DNA of 64,000 bases from Siphonodentalium dalli (GCA_032622095.1 CP136061.1:119176754-119240753); one strand, 5' to 3'; positions 34,444 through 47,435 are shown, counted from the first letter of the stretch. A program made the numbers and translations. Notes: generated by a model not told the origin, from the sequence alone.

Positions 34444-34453
34444 TTTACATCAT

Positions 34454-36170
34454 GTAGGGGAAATCATAAAATGCAATATTATCACCAAATTACAGCCATT
34501 TCAGACACAAAGTTGTTTTCTTCCAGTTTGTGTATATTCCTGTTGCTTTATTAAACAGCTTAATACGTTACTGGACGTTTATTTAGAATGTTATGGCCAT
34601 TTTGTTTAAAAACAAATCCAAAATGCCAATTTGACATTTCACTGCCAAATAACGACACAAAGGATTATAGCTCTGTCAATGAATATAAACAAAGAAAGTG
34701 TTAAATTACATATGAAAGAACAATACATGCAGAAGCTGATAATATAAAGTTGTATGCTTCAAGATGCCTGATTTTGAAGTTTTTGTTGATATGCTTTCCC
34801 CTACCCCATGTTTCTGCCATTAAAATTTGGAGTAAATTTTCTGAAGTGATGAGTGATATCCAGTCACATTTTTTCCATTGAAATGATATTTTCTCATAAA
34901 TTTCCTGAAGTGATGAGTGATATCCAGTCACATTCATTGGTATAACCATTGAAATGATATTTTCTCAACAAAAAACTAATATAAGAAATATAAAATACTT
35001 TTACACAATAAACTTTCGTTAATTTTTCTGAATATGCAAACAAACCTTTAAAAAATTGACAAAAACGCCCAACAATAGCATTTTCGGAAAAGAGGCTACA
35101 TGTAGACTAAGAGCTCGTGGAGCCATAATTTAATTTTCTTCACAATGTATTTAAAATTCCATCACAATTTGTTCTATCTTGTATTCTTAAAAGGTAACGA
35201 GAAAAGCAGAGCATATAGATTTTAATTTATTGAGTTACATGACCTCAAATATTGCATTTCATCACACGAGTTCTGTGTCAGTGGCAAATTTGGCTAAGTC
35301 CATACAATGGAACACATATTTTGTTTGAGAATATTTTATTCTTCTTTACCATTGATGCACATATTAATATTTTTGTGTTTTATCTAGTGAGGAAATTACA
35401 AAAAACAGTGAAAAAGCCCTGCATTTTGGGCTCTTTTTTAGAAATAATTAACCATAAAATATGACATTTGGCTCATTATGCGAAATTTAGGCTTCGAAAT
35501 AAGGTAAATTCGCATTTTTGAAGGCACACAACTCGAAAAATACTCCAAAAATCTGGCAATGTTTTTCACTTCTGTATTCAGAAAAGTGAGGACAGCAAAA
35601 TAGGCATGATATTTGTAGGACTTGTGCATTTTAATTTTTATATACGCTAAAGAAAATCCATAAATGGATGATTTGACAAAAATTTCCCAAATTTATTTCA
35701 CGAAAATCACCAATTTCCCTTTTTTCCGATTTTTAGTATGTTATTTATAGCAACCACAACGCGCCGCAGGGATTTTCAAGTTTAGGCGTGAATGACGTCA
35801 TTAATTTTTACAATACCATGAAACAGAATTTCGACGCGATGAAAAACGGCGCACAAAAATGGGTTAAAAATCACGTGACTTCCGCTTTCGCATAGCATCC
35901 TGGGAACAATAATATCCCAAAAGAAATGGTGAAATCACAGAATCGGAAGTGGACCAACGGGATGGTTATGAAATTACCAACTTTAGTTTTTCTGAACAAT
36001 TCCTATGTGATTTAGGCATATAGATTAGTTTCATTTTGACCAATTTCGTTAGTTAGCAGAACGAAAACCAGCGAAGACGTCATGACATGGTCCATGACGT
36101 CATTTGGCTTTCTGGGACAGAAACACTGATTTCACATCACTAGACTATAGACGCAATTATATATACGAAG
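34454..36170. other. Unassigned DNA between duplication copies
   Basis: AT-rich, with a short direct repeat (gaagtgatgagtgatatcca at about 34,842 and 34,910) and several GACGTCAT sites at 35,800-36,100. No gene supported. Confidence 0.35.
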
Positions 36171-36174
36171 TGGC

Positions 36175-36640
36175 TTTAGCACTGAGGGCTCAATAACGGT
36201 ATGCCGCTCTTTAGCGATGAGGGCTAAGGAGTGGTATACGACTCTTTATAGTCGGACACTGGAGATCGAGCAGTACGGATGATAATGTAAGACCGTTCTT
36301 TATCGCGCCAGGACCATGTATAGCGACCGTTCTTTATCGCGCCAGGACCATGTATAGCTAAATATTGGTTTATACCGATGTACACCACTCCTGTGTCACG
36401 TTCTTTGACGTTTGTCACTGAATAGCAGTATACCGTTCTTTAGTGCCAGCGCTGAAGAGCGGTAGGCCCATACCGTTCCTTGGTACCAACCGCGAAAGAG
36501 CGGTATAGCCTACCGTTCTTAAGCGTATCAGACCCATAAAGATGAAGAGTGGTATACCACTCTTTAGCGTTTGGTACTAAAGAACGGTATAGCGTGTCAG
36601 GCCCATATAGCTAAAGAACGACATACTGCTCTTAAGCCAC
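36175..36640. repeat. Cluster of short inverted repeats around CGTTCTTTA / TAAAGAACG
   Basis: More than a dozen copies, in both orientations, of a core like ACCGTTCTTTAG and its reverse complement CTAAAGAACGGT, often next to GGTATAC. A direct repeat (cgttctttatcgcgccagga plus ccatgtatagc) occurs twice at about 36,293-36,358. The sense could fold into many small hairpins. The variant AAAGAGCGGTA resembles the ATAAAGAGCG of the MITEs. Confidence 0.65.
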
Positions 36641-37572
36641 GGCCTTATATATATACACATACACGCTTTATTGACCGTACTATATCACGGGACATAAATA
36701 GAGGCTCTATCAGCGTATAATCGCTTTTGTTAGAAGTTAGGAAACAGCGTATATAATGTATATTTGACTTCGATAAGTCTTTTAGTCACCAGTACGCAAA
36801 TCAAAGCTTTATTACAACGACACAAATCAACGAGTAACACATATACAACTTTTTATATACAATATGCACACAATAAATATGGGATCCTGGATCCCTCCCT
36901 ACAAACGTGTTGTTTGTTTGTTTGGTTTTCATTGTTCCTTTTTTGTTTGTTCTTCTTTTGACCTAGTGTGTATATATAAGATTGTATTCTTCATCATGTT
37001 TTCAAATGTCCTTTTGACTATCAGTTTGAAGTTTTGACCTGCATGAGCTAATTCAGCTGCCTTCCACAATGTATACACTTAAATGCAATAAGAGACTTAT
37101 CTAAAGACCATTTTCTAGAAAAAATACAGACTGGATTCAAACGAGGGATGTTTTCTATTGACAAGAGCCCATGAAACTGTTCGTGCGAAAGATTTGCCCA
37201 GTGATATTTTGGGATAATACGCTCATGTAGTCATTTATATGTCATAGATAAACGTGGGGAAATTGCTAGGTTTAGTTTGGCATGGAGGTGTATGAGTTGC
37301 TTTAACGAGAGATGTGGTGGCAGGGTGGTTTGTACTGTAGTGTTCCGCGGAATCCGCCCCTCCAACTTTGGTGAAAATATTCAACATTTTGAAATCCCAT
37401 GCCGTGACACAGCAACAGTTGGAAACTACGTGTATAGATTGAAATTGTTGTGACAGTTTGATGTATTTGTGTGGTTTCTCCACTACGTGTCACGTGCGAT
37501 CATATTAGAGGCCTATGGACCTATTCCAGCAAAAAGAAATTATGTTGCAATTAGTTCTGGGTAAAACCATAA

Positions 37573-39125
37573 ATGCACTGGACTACTTCCCGAATCCGCC
37601 CAAATGCCCGACGAGGAGAAAAAACAAATGATAGATTGGCGTGTTACACATGGACAGAAGGTGCGACAGAACACAGTTCGAAACCAGTACACAAAGGAGA
37701 AGTCAGGAACACTTCCGTTCAATCTGTATACCAACTACAAGCAGCCCGAGTCCAACCAGTGGTGTACCAAGAGCTGACCGGCCTCCATCATCTAGAGGTG
37801 AATAATTAATTAGCCCTTATTCAGCTGTATTAGCGTATATATTAGGTTGTGAATATATTAACAGCCGAGTACACCTGTTAATGACGCAAATCCAAATCCA
37901 CAGAACTAATACAATTACGCAATTATTCCTTGTTGTACTCTCTGATGCCAAATAAAAGTGTTGGCTGAAAAAAAGTGCTGGCTTACATTTTCATGTCAAA
38001 TTAATAATAGTGCTGGCAGTTTCACTATAAGTCTAATGACTAAATAAGAGTGCTGGCTAACAAAATGCCTCAAAATTAATAAATGTGCTGGCATGTTTAT
38101 TTGGCAACAGAGAGTACTTTCGGGATATATGAAACGTATATAGATAATTGATAAGAAATTTAAAAATCCACATTTTTCTCAACGTTTCTTGCTGCCCAGT
38201 TTAAATAAAACAATGCCTGGCATAATAAACAAATAAGTATGTCTTGTATACCTCATGTAATAATCTTTTATTGTGATTGGTCAACTTATAATGTTGTGCA
38301 GGGTATAGATGACGGATGGTGTCATATAAGACTCATATGACACCGTATCCACCAACTGAACACCATGTTACTGTAATATGTAGTGCAATGACACATCATG
38401 ACAATCTCATATTCCTTACCTGCTTCAGGTAGATGATATACCTAGTCCAGGTATGGCGCTTCAGGTTGTAGATGATATACCTTGCCCAGATATGGCGCTT
38501 CAGAATGTAGATGATATACCTAGCTCAGGTATGACAGAGCACCACCAACATCACCATAACATTGCTCACCAACAAGGTATTGTAATCTTACTGTTTTGAG
38601 TGAATGCAATTTTGAATCAAGAATCATGGCATAATGTATGTTAAGAGAAACATCACTGATAAAATCAAATCAGACAAAACCTTCCATAGAAGATCCTCGA
38701 TTAAATATTGTGGTGCTATTTCACAAGCTTATTCAGTCAGTCAAGTCAATGTAGATTGTTATACAATTTTTTATGCATAAATCCACTATACAAGATATTA
38801 TTTAATCTGCTGTTGAAATAAAAACATTGCTGACAATGCATTTAACAGTATCAACATTTGCAATTATCAACATTTGCCCGTGTTCAAAGTATAACTTTCG
38901 ATGGAAAAACATTTTATTCTTGAGATAAGCACAAGTGTAAGAACAATATGAGTCCAACATGATAAGGTGCAGTGCAAATTATATTTAAATGCGCTGTAAT
39001 TAATAATGTTAATTTTTACAGAAGATGATTCGGATGATGTTCATGACGCAGCATATGCAGTACCGAGAACACGACGAAAGAGAACCGTGAAATTCAACAG
39101 ACTGTTTGATGACTTTTGGGCTTAA
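37573..39125 (+). CDS. 3' exons of an unknown acidic/basic host-like gene
   Basis: Three exon candidates. Around 37,604-37,797 there is MPDEEKKQMIDWRVTHGQ (about 57 codons) and, in another frame, SSPSPTSGVPRADRPPSS up to the donor at 37797. Exon 38429-38576 has three copies of a VDDIP.PGMALQ-like 14-residue unit and a His-rich run (EHHQHHHN). Exon 39022-39125 joins in matching phase (G/AA) and encodes EDDSDDVHDAAYAVPRTRRK...FNRLFDDFWA with stop 39123-39125. The last two exons are well supported by sites and phase; the first needs a frameshift or another splice. Acidic repeat plus basic tail could be a nuclear protein or a transposon accessory gene. No homologue recognised. Confidence 0.45.
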
Positions 39126-39373
39126 TTGTTTAAGATTGCATTTTACTGGGAAAGTAACTAAAACTCAGAACATATCATAAATTAATGGTACATATATACA
39201 ACAATGAAAGATAGTGAACCCAGTCGTGCATATTATTATATGATCTTATATAGTCCGTACAATAAGAGATTATAAGATGTATTTTATATTTTAATTTACT
39301 TGGTTCATACTTTGTATCGTTATCGATTTGGTTTCATATAGCTGATGGTTCCCTGGTGTGTTGTCAACAAGTG

Positions 39374-39391
39374 GGGGGGGGGGGGGGGGGT
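39374..39391. repeat. Poly-G run
   Basis: Run of about 18 G. Similar G runs occur near 26,886 and 41,185. They are prone to sequencing-length error. Confidence 0.8.
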
Positions 39392-40367
39392 TTGATTTGT
39401 GAACCAATTGTATTAAAGGATCTCAAAGTCTACCAACTGGGCGTGAGAAATGATGAGGACACTATCACCAATATGGATTATCACATGTAATGAGTATTAA
39501 AATATAAATAAATTATAAATAATAAAAAAGCAGTGTATTTAAAGATCTTTAAAACCAAGGATAACACCATAAAGACAAATGCTTGTTTCCATGGTGATCA
39601 TGGTTCCATTGTATTGAATATAAGATCTATAATATCATGTAAACTGAACGTCAAATCGGTATTTGTTTCTTAAACTGGATTCCGGATTCCAGGGTCAATT
39701 TGAAGCTGGATTCCAGCGTCATTTAAAAACTGGATTCCGGACTCAAGGGGGGAGGGGCCCTCATAAACGACAAAACATATATCAAGTGCTTTCGCATATA
39801 CACGCGGCTGACGCATGCGGTCAATGCATGACTGTGGCTATCGGGTTCAGAAATCGTTTGCTGCGTCAGCCGCATATATGCATGGTTCGAAACGTTGCGC
39901 ATATTAGCCTGATAGCCGCATGCGTTGGCCGCAGGTCTGTGAAAGCATCTTTGCTCAACAGTTTCTTTAGCACGGAGTACTAAAGAGCGTCATTTGTTAA
40001 TCTAATCCTGATATGGACACAATAAAGAGCGTTTCTCACTTGCGTGGAAATATGGCCAAGGTCTTTTGACTTTTCGTGTTCGTGTATTCGTCAACGTATA
40101 GTATCTGTCCGTAAGTTAAGCTGAATGGGTCACTCTCACAAAAAAAGTGTTGAATGTTACACAGGTGTTGAAAATGTGCTGAAGGGTACATACGTTTTGA
40201 AATATCGTTCTAACTGGTGTTTAGTTTTCGTATCTGCCATGATTTCTGTTTGAGAATAATTGTTTACTTTCAAATGAACATTAAAATGAACTGAACACAA
40301 ACTGCTGATGGGCGCCAGACTTTCAGAAACAGTTTAATGAGCGGTGTTAGTGCCGATCACAACCCCT

Positions 40368-40620
40368 GTGTACCCTTCATCACATCTTCAAACCCTGTGT
40401 ACCCTTCATCACATCTTCAAACCCTGTGTACCATTCATCACATCTTCAAACCCTGTGTACCCTTCATCACATCTTCAAACCCTGTGTACCCATCATCACA
40501 TCTTCAAACACTGTGTACCATTCATCACATCTTCAAACCCTGTGTACCATTCATCACATCTTCAAACCCTGTGTACACTTCATGCAGTTCATCACATCTT
40601 CAAACCATGTGTACCCTTCA
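40368..40620 (+). repeat. 29-bp minisatellite, copy B (about nine units)
   Basis: Expanded form of the array at 29866-30006; AACCCTG anchors at 40391, 40420, 40449 and on, 29 bp apart. Confidence 0.88.
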
Positions 40621-43321
40621 GCACTTTTTTCGGTGAGTGACCCCTTCAGTGTTCAGACGACCACGATTCAATCGTAAGTGGAAAGTTTACTGTGTGTGCA
40701 GTTGGACTGCGAATGCTCGCGACGGAATCGTGAGTCAAAAATGAATATCGAGCAATGTTTGTTTTCAGCTGCAAATATCGTGGCGTATCCTTGTTACCCC
40801 CACTTGCGACGTGATCGCAGTCGTGTGTACGTCAAAATCGTAAATGGAATGATCGCAGGGTAGTCACGTGATCATGTGTACTCAAAGTCAAAATTGCGGA
40901 TTCAATTGAATCGCAAATTTGGACACCAGAAAAGAGGCAGTGATGGTGGAGCTTTTTGTGTACTAGTAGGGTGCAGGGGATGCTATTCACCCGGGTGGGG
41001 GTGTTGGTGTGGCATGTGGTCCAATTCACTGGTATTGGTAATGCAGTAATGTTAATTCGGCAACTATGTCCATGCACAAAATTAAAGAATCAAGCCACAG
41101 TCGTCCCAGTCTGGGGATGGCCGGGAAGAATAATATTTAAAACACTTTAAAATAATATTATTATCGCAAATTAACAAACAATGGGGGGGGGGGGGGTATG
41201 GGATATTACTCCATGGTGGGACTACTAATATAGTAGATCATGGGGGCAATTTAGCCTGGGGTGGAGCATGGACTGAATTTTATTAATGTATAGGGAGGGC
41301 TGTATGTACTATGAGAGGTCCTTTCCACATTTATTCCTTATTTGCTTAATCGCAAATGTGTGTCTATCATTTCAATCTATTTGTGCTTAAGCAAATCATT
41401 TGTACTTTAGGTAAATCATTTGCACTCTGTCATTGACATTTACTATTTGTGCTTAAACACAAATATGGTCCGGGCGAGATGTGAAAACGTACTCCCATTG
41501 AGAGGGGGTGGTCACATAGGCAATATGTCAATTTAATATGATAAACTATTAACTTCTTTTAAAAGTGACTGCAATGTCTGCACGTTTGGATATCATGTGA
41601 AGGTTTAATACTAAAATAATACTACAATCAAGTGGTGGATGACCCCACATGCCCCCAATGGATAAAAGTATTAACATGAATATTGTCTGCAAAATGGTAA
41701 TTTTCTCAAGGACTAGAAATTCATGTATAACCAGAGTCAGTGGAGTATTGTGCTCATATAAATTCATAATTCATAATTTGGGCTTGTATGCTTACATATT
41801 AATGTCAGTAAACAACACTGGCAAATATTTACCATCATTTAATGTTTTATTTCAGTTTTATATCATTAATATATAATTGTGCTTTATATAATAAATACAA
41901 CACATATGGATGAACTGTGTTATAGTCTCCTATTAGATCATGCCATGAATCTCTACTCTAGCTATGTCCGTTGAGATCATATTCCACCAGAACAAAACCT
42001 GGGAACTTTTTATGTTCTGACCCGTTTTGACAGGGAACTAACTGTATAATATTGAACAAACAAGGTAGTGAATATATTTCTTTGTTAATAGTGTGGGGGC
42101 AACTGTTCAGATAAAATATATATTTATAATATAGATCTATAACATTGAACACAAGACTCGATTTAGTTGAAAATAGTCATTGTTCATTTTGCCGTTAGAG
42201 CTGTAGTGCTAGTTAACCTTCATCAATTTTGTTCTATCTCTAACTGTATGGTTAATTAAAATTAACATTTGTCAAACACGTTAAAGACAATGTGAGGAAT
42301 GAAATATATTTCGCCAGTGTTCAAAAACTAGTTCCTTGAATACTTTTTAGTAGAGGCAAGGCATGTATATTTTCAACATCGGGATGGGTTGTGCTAAATA
42401 ATTGGACTCCATTCCAATTGTTTAATGTTACGTGACCTTCAAATCCAAGATGGCTGCCGCCATAAGCAAACATCATATGTTCGAGGATTTCTGCACATGT
42501 TTTTGACAAAATCTACCCCAAATAGCCACGATATGTCCCCAAATCATTCGATCCACTTGCCTTTATGGTTTACTGGTTCAGGCGACGAAGCAGATGGGCT
42601 CAGGAAGGTCAGAGTTAACATTATTGGTTGTTTAGCGATTTCGTTTTAAAGTTAAGGGCTGATTTACATGTTTTCCACCATATCGGTACCCTCTCATCTT
42701 TTCTAATTCCGGGCTGGATAAAAAATTGGAATAGAGTCTTAAAAATCCCTCCAAACTTAATAGGTTATTAAAATCATAGTGGCTTGCTTCTACTAAAAAG
42801 TATACAAGATCTACATTTGCCCCCACACTATAATACTTGTTCCTCAATAATCTACTTCACATTAGGGGTGGTCCCAGCTCGAGATTGTATGTTTTTTTGT
42901 GACTTTTGTGAGCTGATATCGCAATATACATGGAATTAATTACCCGGGAGAAATTCCATAACTGTAAGCAACACAAAGCAAAATCGTTCGCACTTAAATC
43001 GTGCGTCGTACAATTTGGGACCTTCATCTACAGTGACGTACATTATTAAGAGATATAGTACCTATACTGTTTTTGTTTTTTAATGTTCTACACTTCCCTG
43101 TCACAACAACAAAAAGTTCCCAGGTTTTGTATTGGTAATAGCTAAAGTAGAGGTTCATGGAATGATCTAAAATGTCCTATATACATGTATATACATTAAC
43201 ATATGTTATGATTGAGTGCCTAATCTATGACTAGGTGCATTTTAGACTGTGGATAGCAATCCAGGGATTTTGTTCTAGGATTCTACAGGGAGTCCTGGCA
43301 CAGGGACCCAATATACTTGTA

Positions 43322-43346
43322 CCGATATATATATATATATATATAG

Positions 43347-43381
<35 letters not shown>

Positions 43382-43425
43382 GATATATATATATACCGAT
43401 ATATATATATATATATATATATATG
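43322..43425. repeat. TA dinucleotide microsatellite
   Basis: About 100 bp of interrupted (TA)n with three ACCGATATA interruptions. Copy A has only a short TA tract at the same place. Confidence 0.92.
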
Positions 43426-43582
43426 ACATTTTGGTGTTTCTCCACAGAACCTAACAAATTTCCAATTGCTATATAGTATCTGACTTATTGTGTATATTAT
43501 GAAATTTGCATAAATATTCACCATGTATCAATTGGCATGTAACATAATCGTCATCTCAATTTTATCATTCATATATTTTCAG

Positions 43583-43757
43583 AAAGACAAATCAAGAGCC
43601 GTGTGGCGACTCTCCGGACGGGATTTGGTCGCCTTGAGAAGGCAGATGCAAGCGACAATGCGGCGAAAAAGATGACAAAAAGAAATATGTTGATAACAAA
43701 GCATCTCGATTTCGTGAGGCCTTTTATAATGAAGAAGCCAACAATCTCAACATGGAG
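43583..43757 (+). pseudogene. Harbinger accessory protein, MADF/Myb-like exon, copy B
   Basis: Same acceptor as copy A (atattttcag) and a GTGAG donor. The frame is open for most of the exon: RQIKSRVATLRTGFGRLE, KADASDNAAKKMTKRN, HLDFVRPFIMKKPT. It keeps the base that copy A lost, but has itself lost one base just before the donor (aatctcaac against aacctgcaac), so the two copies carry different breaks. A possible first exon with ATG lies at about 42,450 (MAAAISKHHMFEDF). Confidence 0.55.
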
Positions 43758-44675
43758 GTGAGAAATATAAGTTTAATAAACTGCAAACTTGAAAACAGTC
43801 ATACACCAGATATTCGATTACCCGTTCTAGATATATTATTACATGAAGTGCAGATTTCAATTATACACTTAGTATACTGATAGAAAAAAAATTCTAAGTC
43901 TGCCTGATTTCTATTGAAATCTGCCGGTCCCAATTGATAAAGGACGAGGGGAGTTTCAGGCTATCATATTACATACAGGTCATGAAATACAGTTAAAATT
44001 GTTACAACAAATTTTCAATTATAACATGATTATAATGAAACAAATTTATCGATTATAATGGGCCTATATAAAGTGTCACTAAAGGTAAATTTGTATCAAC
44101 AAGTTCCTTTCTTGTGGGGTATGCCAAATAAGTATCAATATCTCTACCTACTTTATGCCGAATCGCTGTAAACATTACTAAATAATTTATCAAGGAGGAT
44201 CTTGGTCTGTTGTTGCCTCTAGTTATGTTGATTGACATTCAGATCGAATTACAAAATATTAAAGATGGATTTTCTCTTTCTATAACAATTGTTATTTACA
44301 TTTATTGGTATAAAATAATAGAATCGACGACCCCCGGAAATGCTTCTATCAATTAATGTTGATTTTATTTAGAATTTTGTGTTATAATTACAATCATATT
44401 GTGACATATAAAACTCGCGTATCGTAGAAAGAGAGAGGACTCAATCTATATCTGAGATTGCGTGTACGCTTCATGGTGGGTCTGTTCTAACGAATATATG
44501 TCCCACTTGATATAAGCAAATTTTAATATAAAATCAATATTAATTGATAAAAGTGTTTCCGCATAGGTGTCTTCAACTCATAGTTATTATTTTATATCAC
44601 AGTAACTATATAAAGCATATTTAGGAAGAGATAGTCCACCTTTAACCATTAGTGCCTATTTAACAATGTTAACAT

Positions 44676-45263
44676 TTATTCTGGTATACAATTTAACTGG
44701 GAACAGGGAACACTACCATCTCTTACAAAATGTCCACGAATGTGGTATCTTTGCTGATGTTTTCGCATTCTTCTCATGTGTTGTTTGTAACCCGACCAAT
44801 ACATCATGCTCTTCATTTGCTGCCGGTGTTACATGATTCATTTTCATATAAAAAGAAGATTGGTGTTCAATTAAAAGTTATGCAGTGTTACTGCTGCAAG
44901 TATCACATTATTTGCTTCATCAGGTTGTAACTTGATTTTAGTGTGAAACACTTGGAATCGGTTAGCCAGTATTCAGAATGTTGATTCAATCACCCGTCTT
45001 GCCCGGGACAACCTGTAATTGAATATTCTTTGTCATAACTAAGCGTCCTGCTCCCACAAGGTTTCATTAGATTGTTAGAGAGCGCAAATGCCTCACATCC
45101 TATTATAATGTAGGATATATCACGGGTCACATGACCAACTGTCAGTTCGTTCGGCTGTGGCACATTCAACGATCCTTCATCCAATTTTTCTTTCAATTTC
45201 GACTTTCCAAAAATACCAGAACCTCCACACCCGCCAGGAGGTCCCACACCAACAAATATGAAC
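44676..45263 (-). pseudogene. Harbinger DDE transposase, second exon, copy B
   Basis: A tatttacag acceptor precedes 45263. The exon reads FIFVGVGPPGGCGGSGIFGK, LKEKL..G.LNVP, YIIIGCEAFALSNNLMKP, then after a one-base shift IFNYRLSRARRVIESTF, a TGA where Gly is expected, ILANRFQVFH and LAAVTLHNF. This is the C-terminal half of DDE_Tnp_4. The family usually has DVG, SD.GIF and GDEAF; here these Asp are Gly, Gly and Cys, while the final Glu (RRVIES) is kept. It ends in frame near 44676. Exon 1 remains are at 46211-46351. Confidence 0.7.
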
Positions 45264-45764
45264 CTGTAAATACATGAAGTATAATATTCATGTAATATGT
45301 GGAGCAATGATTTTATTATTAAAATTTTAATTGTGTACAAATGTATACCGTTTAAAAATTTCTAGCAATCAATATTGATTAGAAGTCCCATGTTTCAATC
45401 AAATGTCAAATAATTGTAAATTATTATGCTATATTCAGAATAAACATTTGAGTGTTGGTCAATATAACCAATAACACTTGTCAAATCATCTTCCAAATCA
45501 CATAACTTATGATTAATCATGTCATTAGCCTAAAAAAACGCATTCGTTTCCGTTAACCCGACCGACCCTATTTTAAACCGCTGTTTTATTGTAATCACAT
45601 AAACCCTGACCCTAGAGGTTAACCCTAGGTAGAGGGTATGCACCTTGAAATTTCCGACTACCCCACCCCTCTTCTCCTTGAAACTTGAACCAGACAAAAC
45701 TCCCATGTTTGCAAAATACCATTTGCCCCACCCCATATCTGAACTTATACATATATTATGTATG

Positions 45765-46205
45765 TTGGGGTGTATATGAACCGTCTTGCATCCGGAAATT
45801 ACTCAGGTATAGCTCAATTAGGTTTCTCTGCACAGGCTTCAATTTTTGGTTCAAAATTTTAAGGGCCCGATATAAAAAATATGTATGTGTCTATAACTTC
45901 GGATTCAGGGCAAATATTATATGGCGGTTTGGGGTGTAAATGGACCGTCCTTCATTTGGATATAACATGGGTACAGCTGACTTAGTTTTTCTCAGCACGG
46001 GCTTCAATTTGGGGTTCAAAATGTTAAGGATCCAATATAAAAGATATGTATGTGTCTATAACTTCGGATTCAGGGCATATAATATGGATGTTGGGGTAAC
46101 ATACACAGGCTCCAATTTGGGTTTAAATGTTTTAAGGTCCTGCCTTATAAAATATGCATATGCTTATACCTTTGTAATTTGTGCATATATTATGGATGTT
46201 TCATG
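45765..46205 (+). repeat. Three tandem units of ~165 bp inside the transposase gene
   Basis: Blocks with tcaattt..gttcaaaat.ttaagg and atgtatgtgtctataacttcggattcaggg recur at 45838, 46003 and 46111 (the last unit short by about 57 bp). The array abuts the broken end of transposase exon 1 at 46211, so it interrupts or replaced the missing piece. Confidence 0.8.
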
Positions 46206-46210
46206 ACTAT

Positions 46211-46351
46211 ATATTCGGAGTCAGATTGTTTTGGTTTCTTGATAGCCTACTGATGTTTTCCAGCAAGAGTTCCAATACAAAATGGGTAATCCCATCTTCT
46301 GTCAAAATCACTTGCAACTTGTTTCCATTCTGCTGTAGTAGAAGGTGCCTG
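46211..46351 (-). pseudogene. Harbinger transposase first exon, truncated, copy B
   Basis: Reads APSTTAEWKQVASDFDRRWD, YPFCIGTLAGKH, then a three-base insertion with an in-frame TAG, AIKKPKQSDSEYI, and breaks off at the tandem repeat. The block matches P.T..EW..IA..F...W.FP.CIGALDGKH of Harbinger transposases, except that the catalytic Asp of the ALDGKH motif is Ala. Confidence 0.65.
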
Positions 46352-46458
46352 GATAAATTAATATGTCATAACATTTGTAATGAAAATAATTCAAAATATT
46401 TCTGTAGTTGGGTGTTTTACATGTACCGAGTGCAATGAGTAGTCATATCTTATTCTAG

Positions 46459-46572
46459 GAATCCATAGACGTCAGAGGTGAAATGTCTGAAAACAGTATT
46501 GATTCATCAATCGACGCACCACAATCAATTCCAATAAGCTCCAATCAATTCCCTACAAGCATCAGCATCCAT
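46459..46572 (+). pseudogene. Possible later exon of the Harbinger accessory gene
   Basis: A tattctag acceptor precedes an open stretch ESIDVRGEMSENSIDSSIDA, ...SIPISSNQFPTSISIH with stop at 46570-46572. Ser/Ile-rich, like the disordered tails of MADF proteins. It faces away from the transposase exon. Weak. Confidence 0.3.
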
Positions 46573-47430
46573 TGACGCACCATAATTTTCAGCTATAATC
46601 AACACTCCACAAGCAAACATACGCCCTAATCACGCCAAGCAATTATGACAAAAGAAAGATGACAAAGAGGTGTAAGTTCTCGATAGCCTCTCGGAAACTG
46701 TGTTGGCTGAAAACAAGCATGATGACTGGCATGTTCGTAGGATATGTTGCAACATCCCTACGAAACTTTGATGAAAGAAGTATAGCCACCACGCGTCATT
46801 AAATTCAGGTCATTTGTTAGGCAGAGATCACAGATCACAGCACCACAACCGAGAACGAGAACATGTTTAATCAAAGAATTTTATGAATGCACATATAATT
46901 AAATAACCAAATTCTTCATTTTATGGATCAGCCATATCGATTATGCAAAAATATATAGCTGGTTCTAGTAACCCATCTGCCATTCTCCAGAACACCCACC
47001 TGCACATTTTGGAAAACTATTAAAAAAAAAAAATCCATGCACAAGAAATATTATGTTCAATTCCTGTAAACATGATAATTACAGTGCATATATATATTAC
47101 AGATCCGGAAGTGCAGGTGTTTTTAATATTGCATTGTGTCTCTCAGTCGAATTAGAGTCTATATGCCAGACATCATATGCATGATACATGTGTCAGTTTA
47201 CAACATATCGACTCAATGGCAACACATTGTTAAAATTCGAAAGATACATACACATGAATCGGAAGTTCGGGCTCGCGAATGTCGTTTCCTGTGCATACAT
47301 CATAGCTTTATTATAGTACAAGATATATGCTGTATACAGGGGTGAATGCAGAAACAACGGAGAATGTACCGTACACCAAAATGAATAGTTTTTGTAAGGG
47401 TTATTTGAAGCTGACAAAACAAGAGGTGTG
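46573..47430. other. Diverged segment, partly duplicated at 50,595-50,760
   Basis: The block aattcgaaagatacatacac at about 47,228 and the following cgaatgtcgtt...cagtgcatacatcatagctttatta recur near 50,637. No gene. Confidence 0.5.
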
Positions 47431-47435
47431 CACTC

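Larger units (their letters stand above)
29458..34453 (+). repeat. 5-kb direct duplication, copy A (Harbinger-containing)
   Basis: Collinear with 39958-44920 at an offset of about 10.5 kb, starting at the shared cagtttctttagcacgg and ending within the transposase C-terminus at 34453. Copies differ by scattered substitutions, many small indels, different minisatellite length and a replaced block (33437-33755 here, about 85 bp in copy B). It carries the ATAAAGAGCG pair (29479-29536), a MADF-like exon (+) and the Harbinger transposase end (-). Confidence 0.9.
39958..44920 (+). repeat. 5-kb direct duplication, copy B (Harbinger-containing)
   Basis: Collinear with 29458-34453. Unlike copy A, the Harbinger transposase continues past the end of the duplication (to about 46,350), so copy B is the more complete and copy A the truncated derivative. 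The ATAAAGAGCG pair is at 39979-40036, with the first member mutated (CTAAAGAGCG). Confidence 0.9.

Noticed and set aside
37235-37493. Minus-strand frames of 63 and 82 codons
   Set aside because: Two overlapping frames with no motif; the sequence resembles a dispersed repeat also seen weakly near 28,740-28,800.
40337-40677. Three overlapping open frames with HHIFKPC repeats
   Set aside because: The 29-bp minisatellite has no stop in any frame, so all three frames are open by composition.
45839-46206. Overlapping plus-strand frames with repeated YVCVYNFGFRA
   Set aside because: Products of the ~165-bp tandem repeat, without motifs or splice context.
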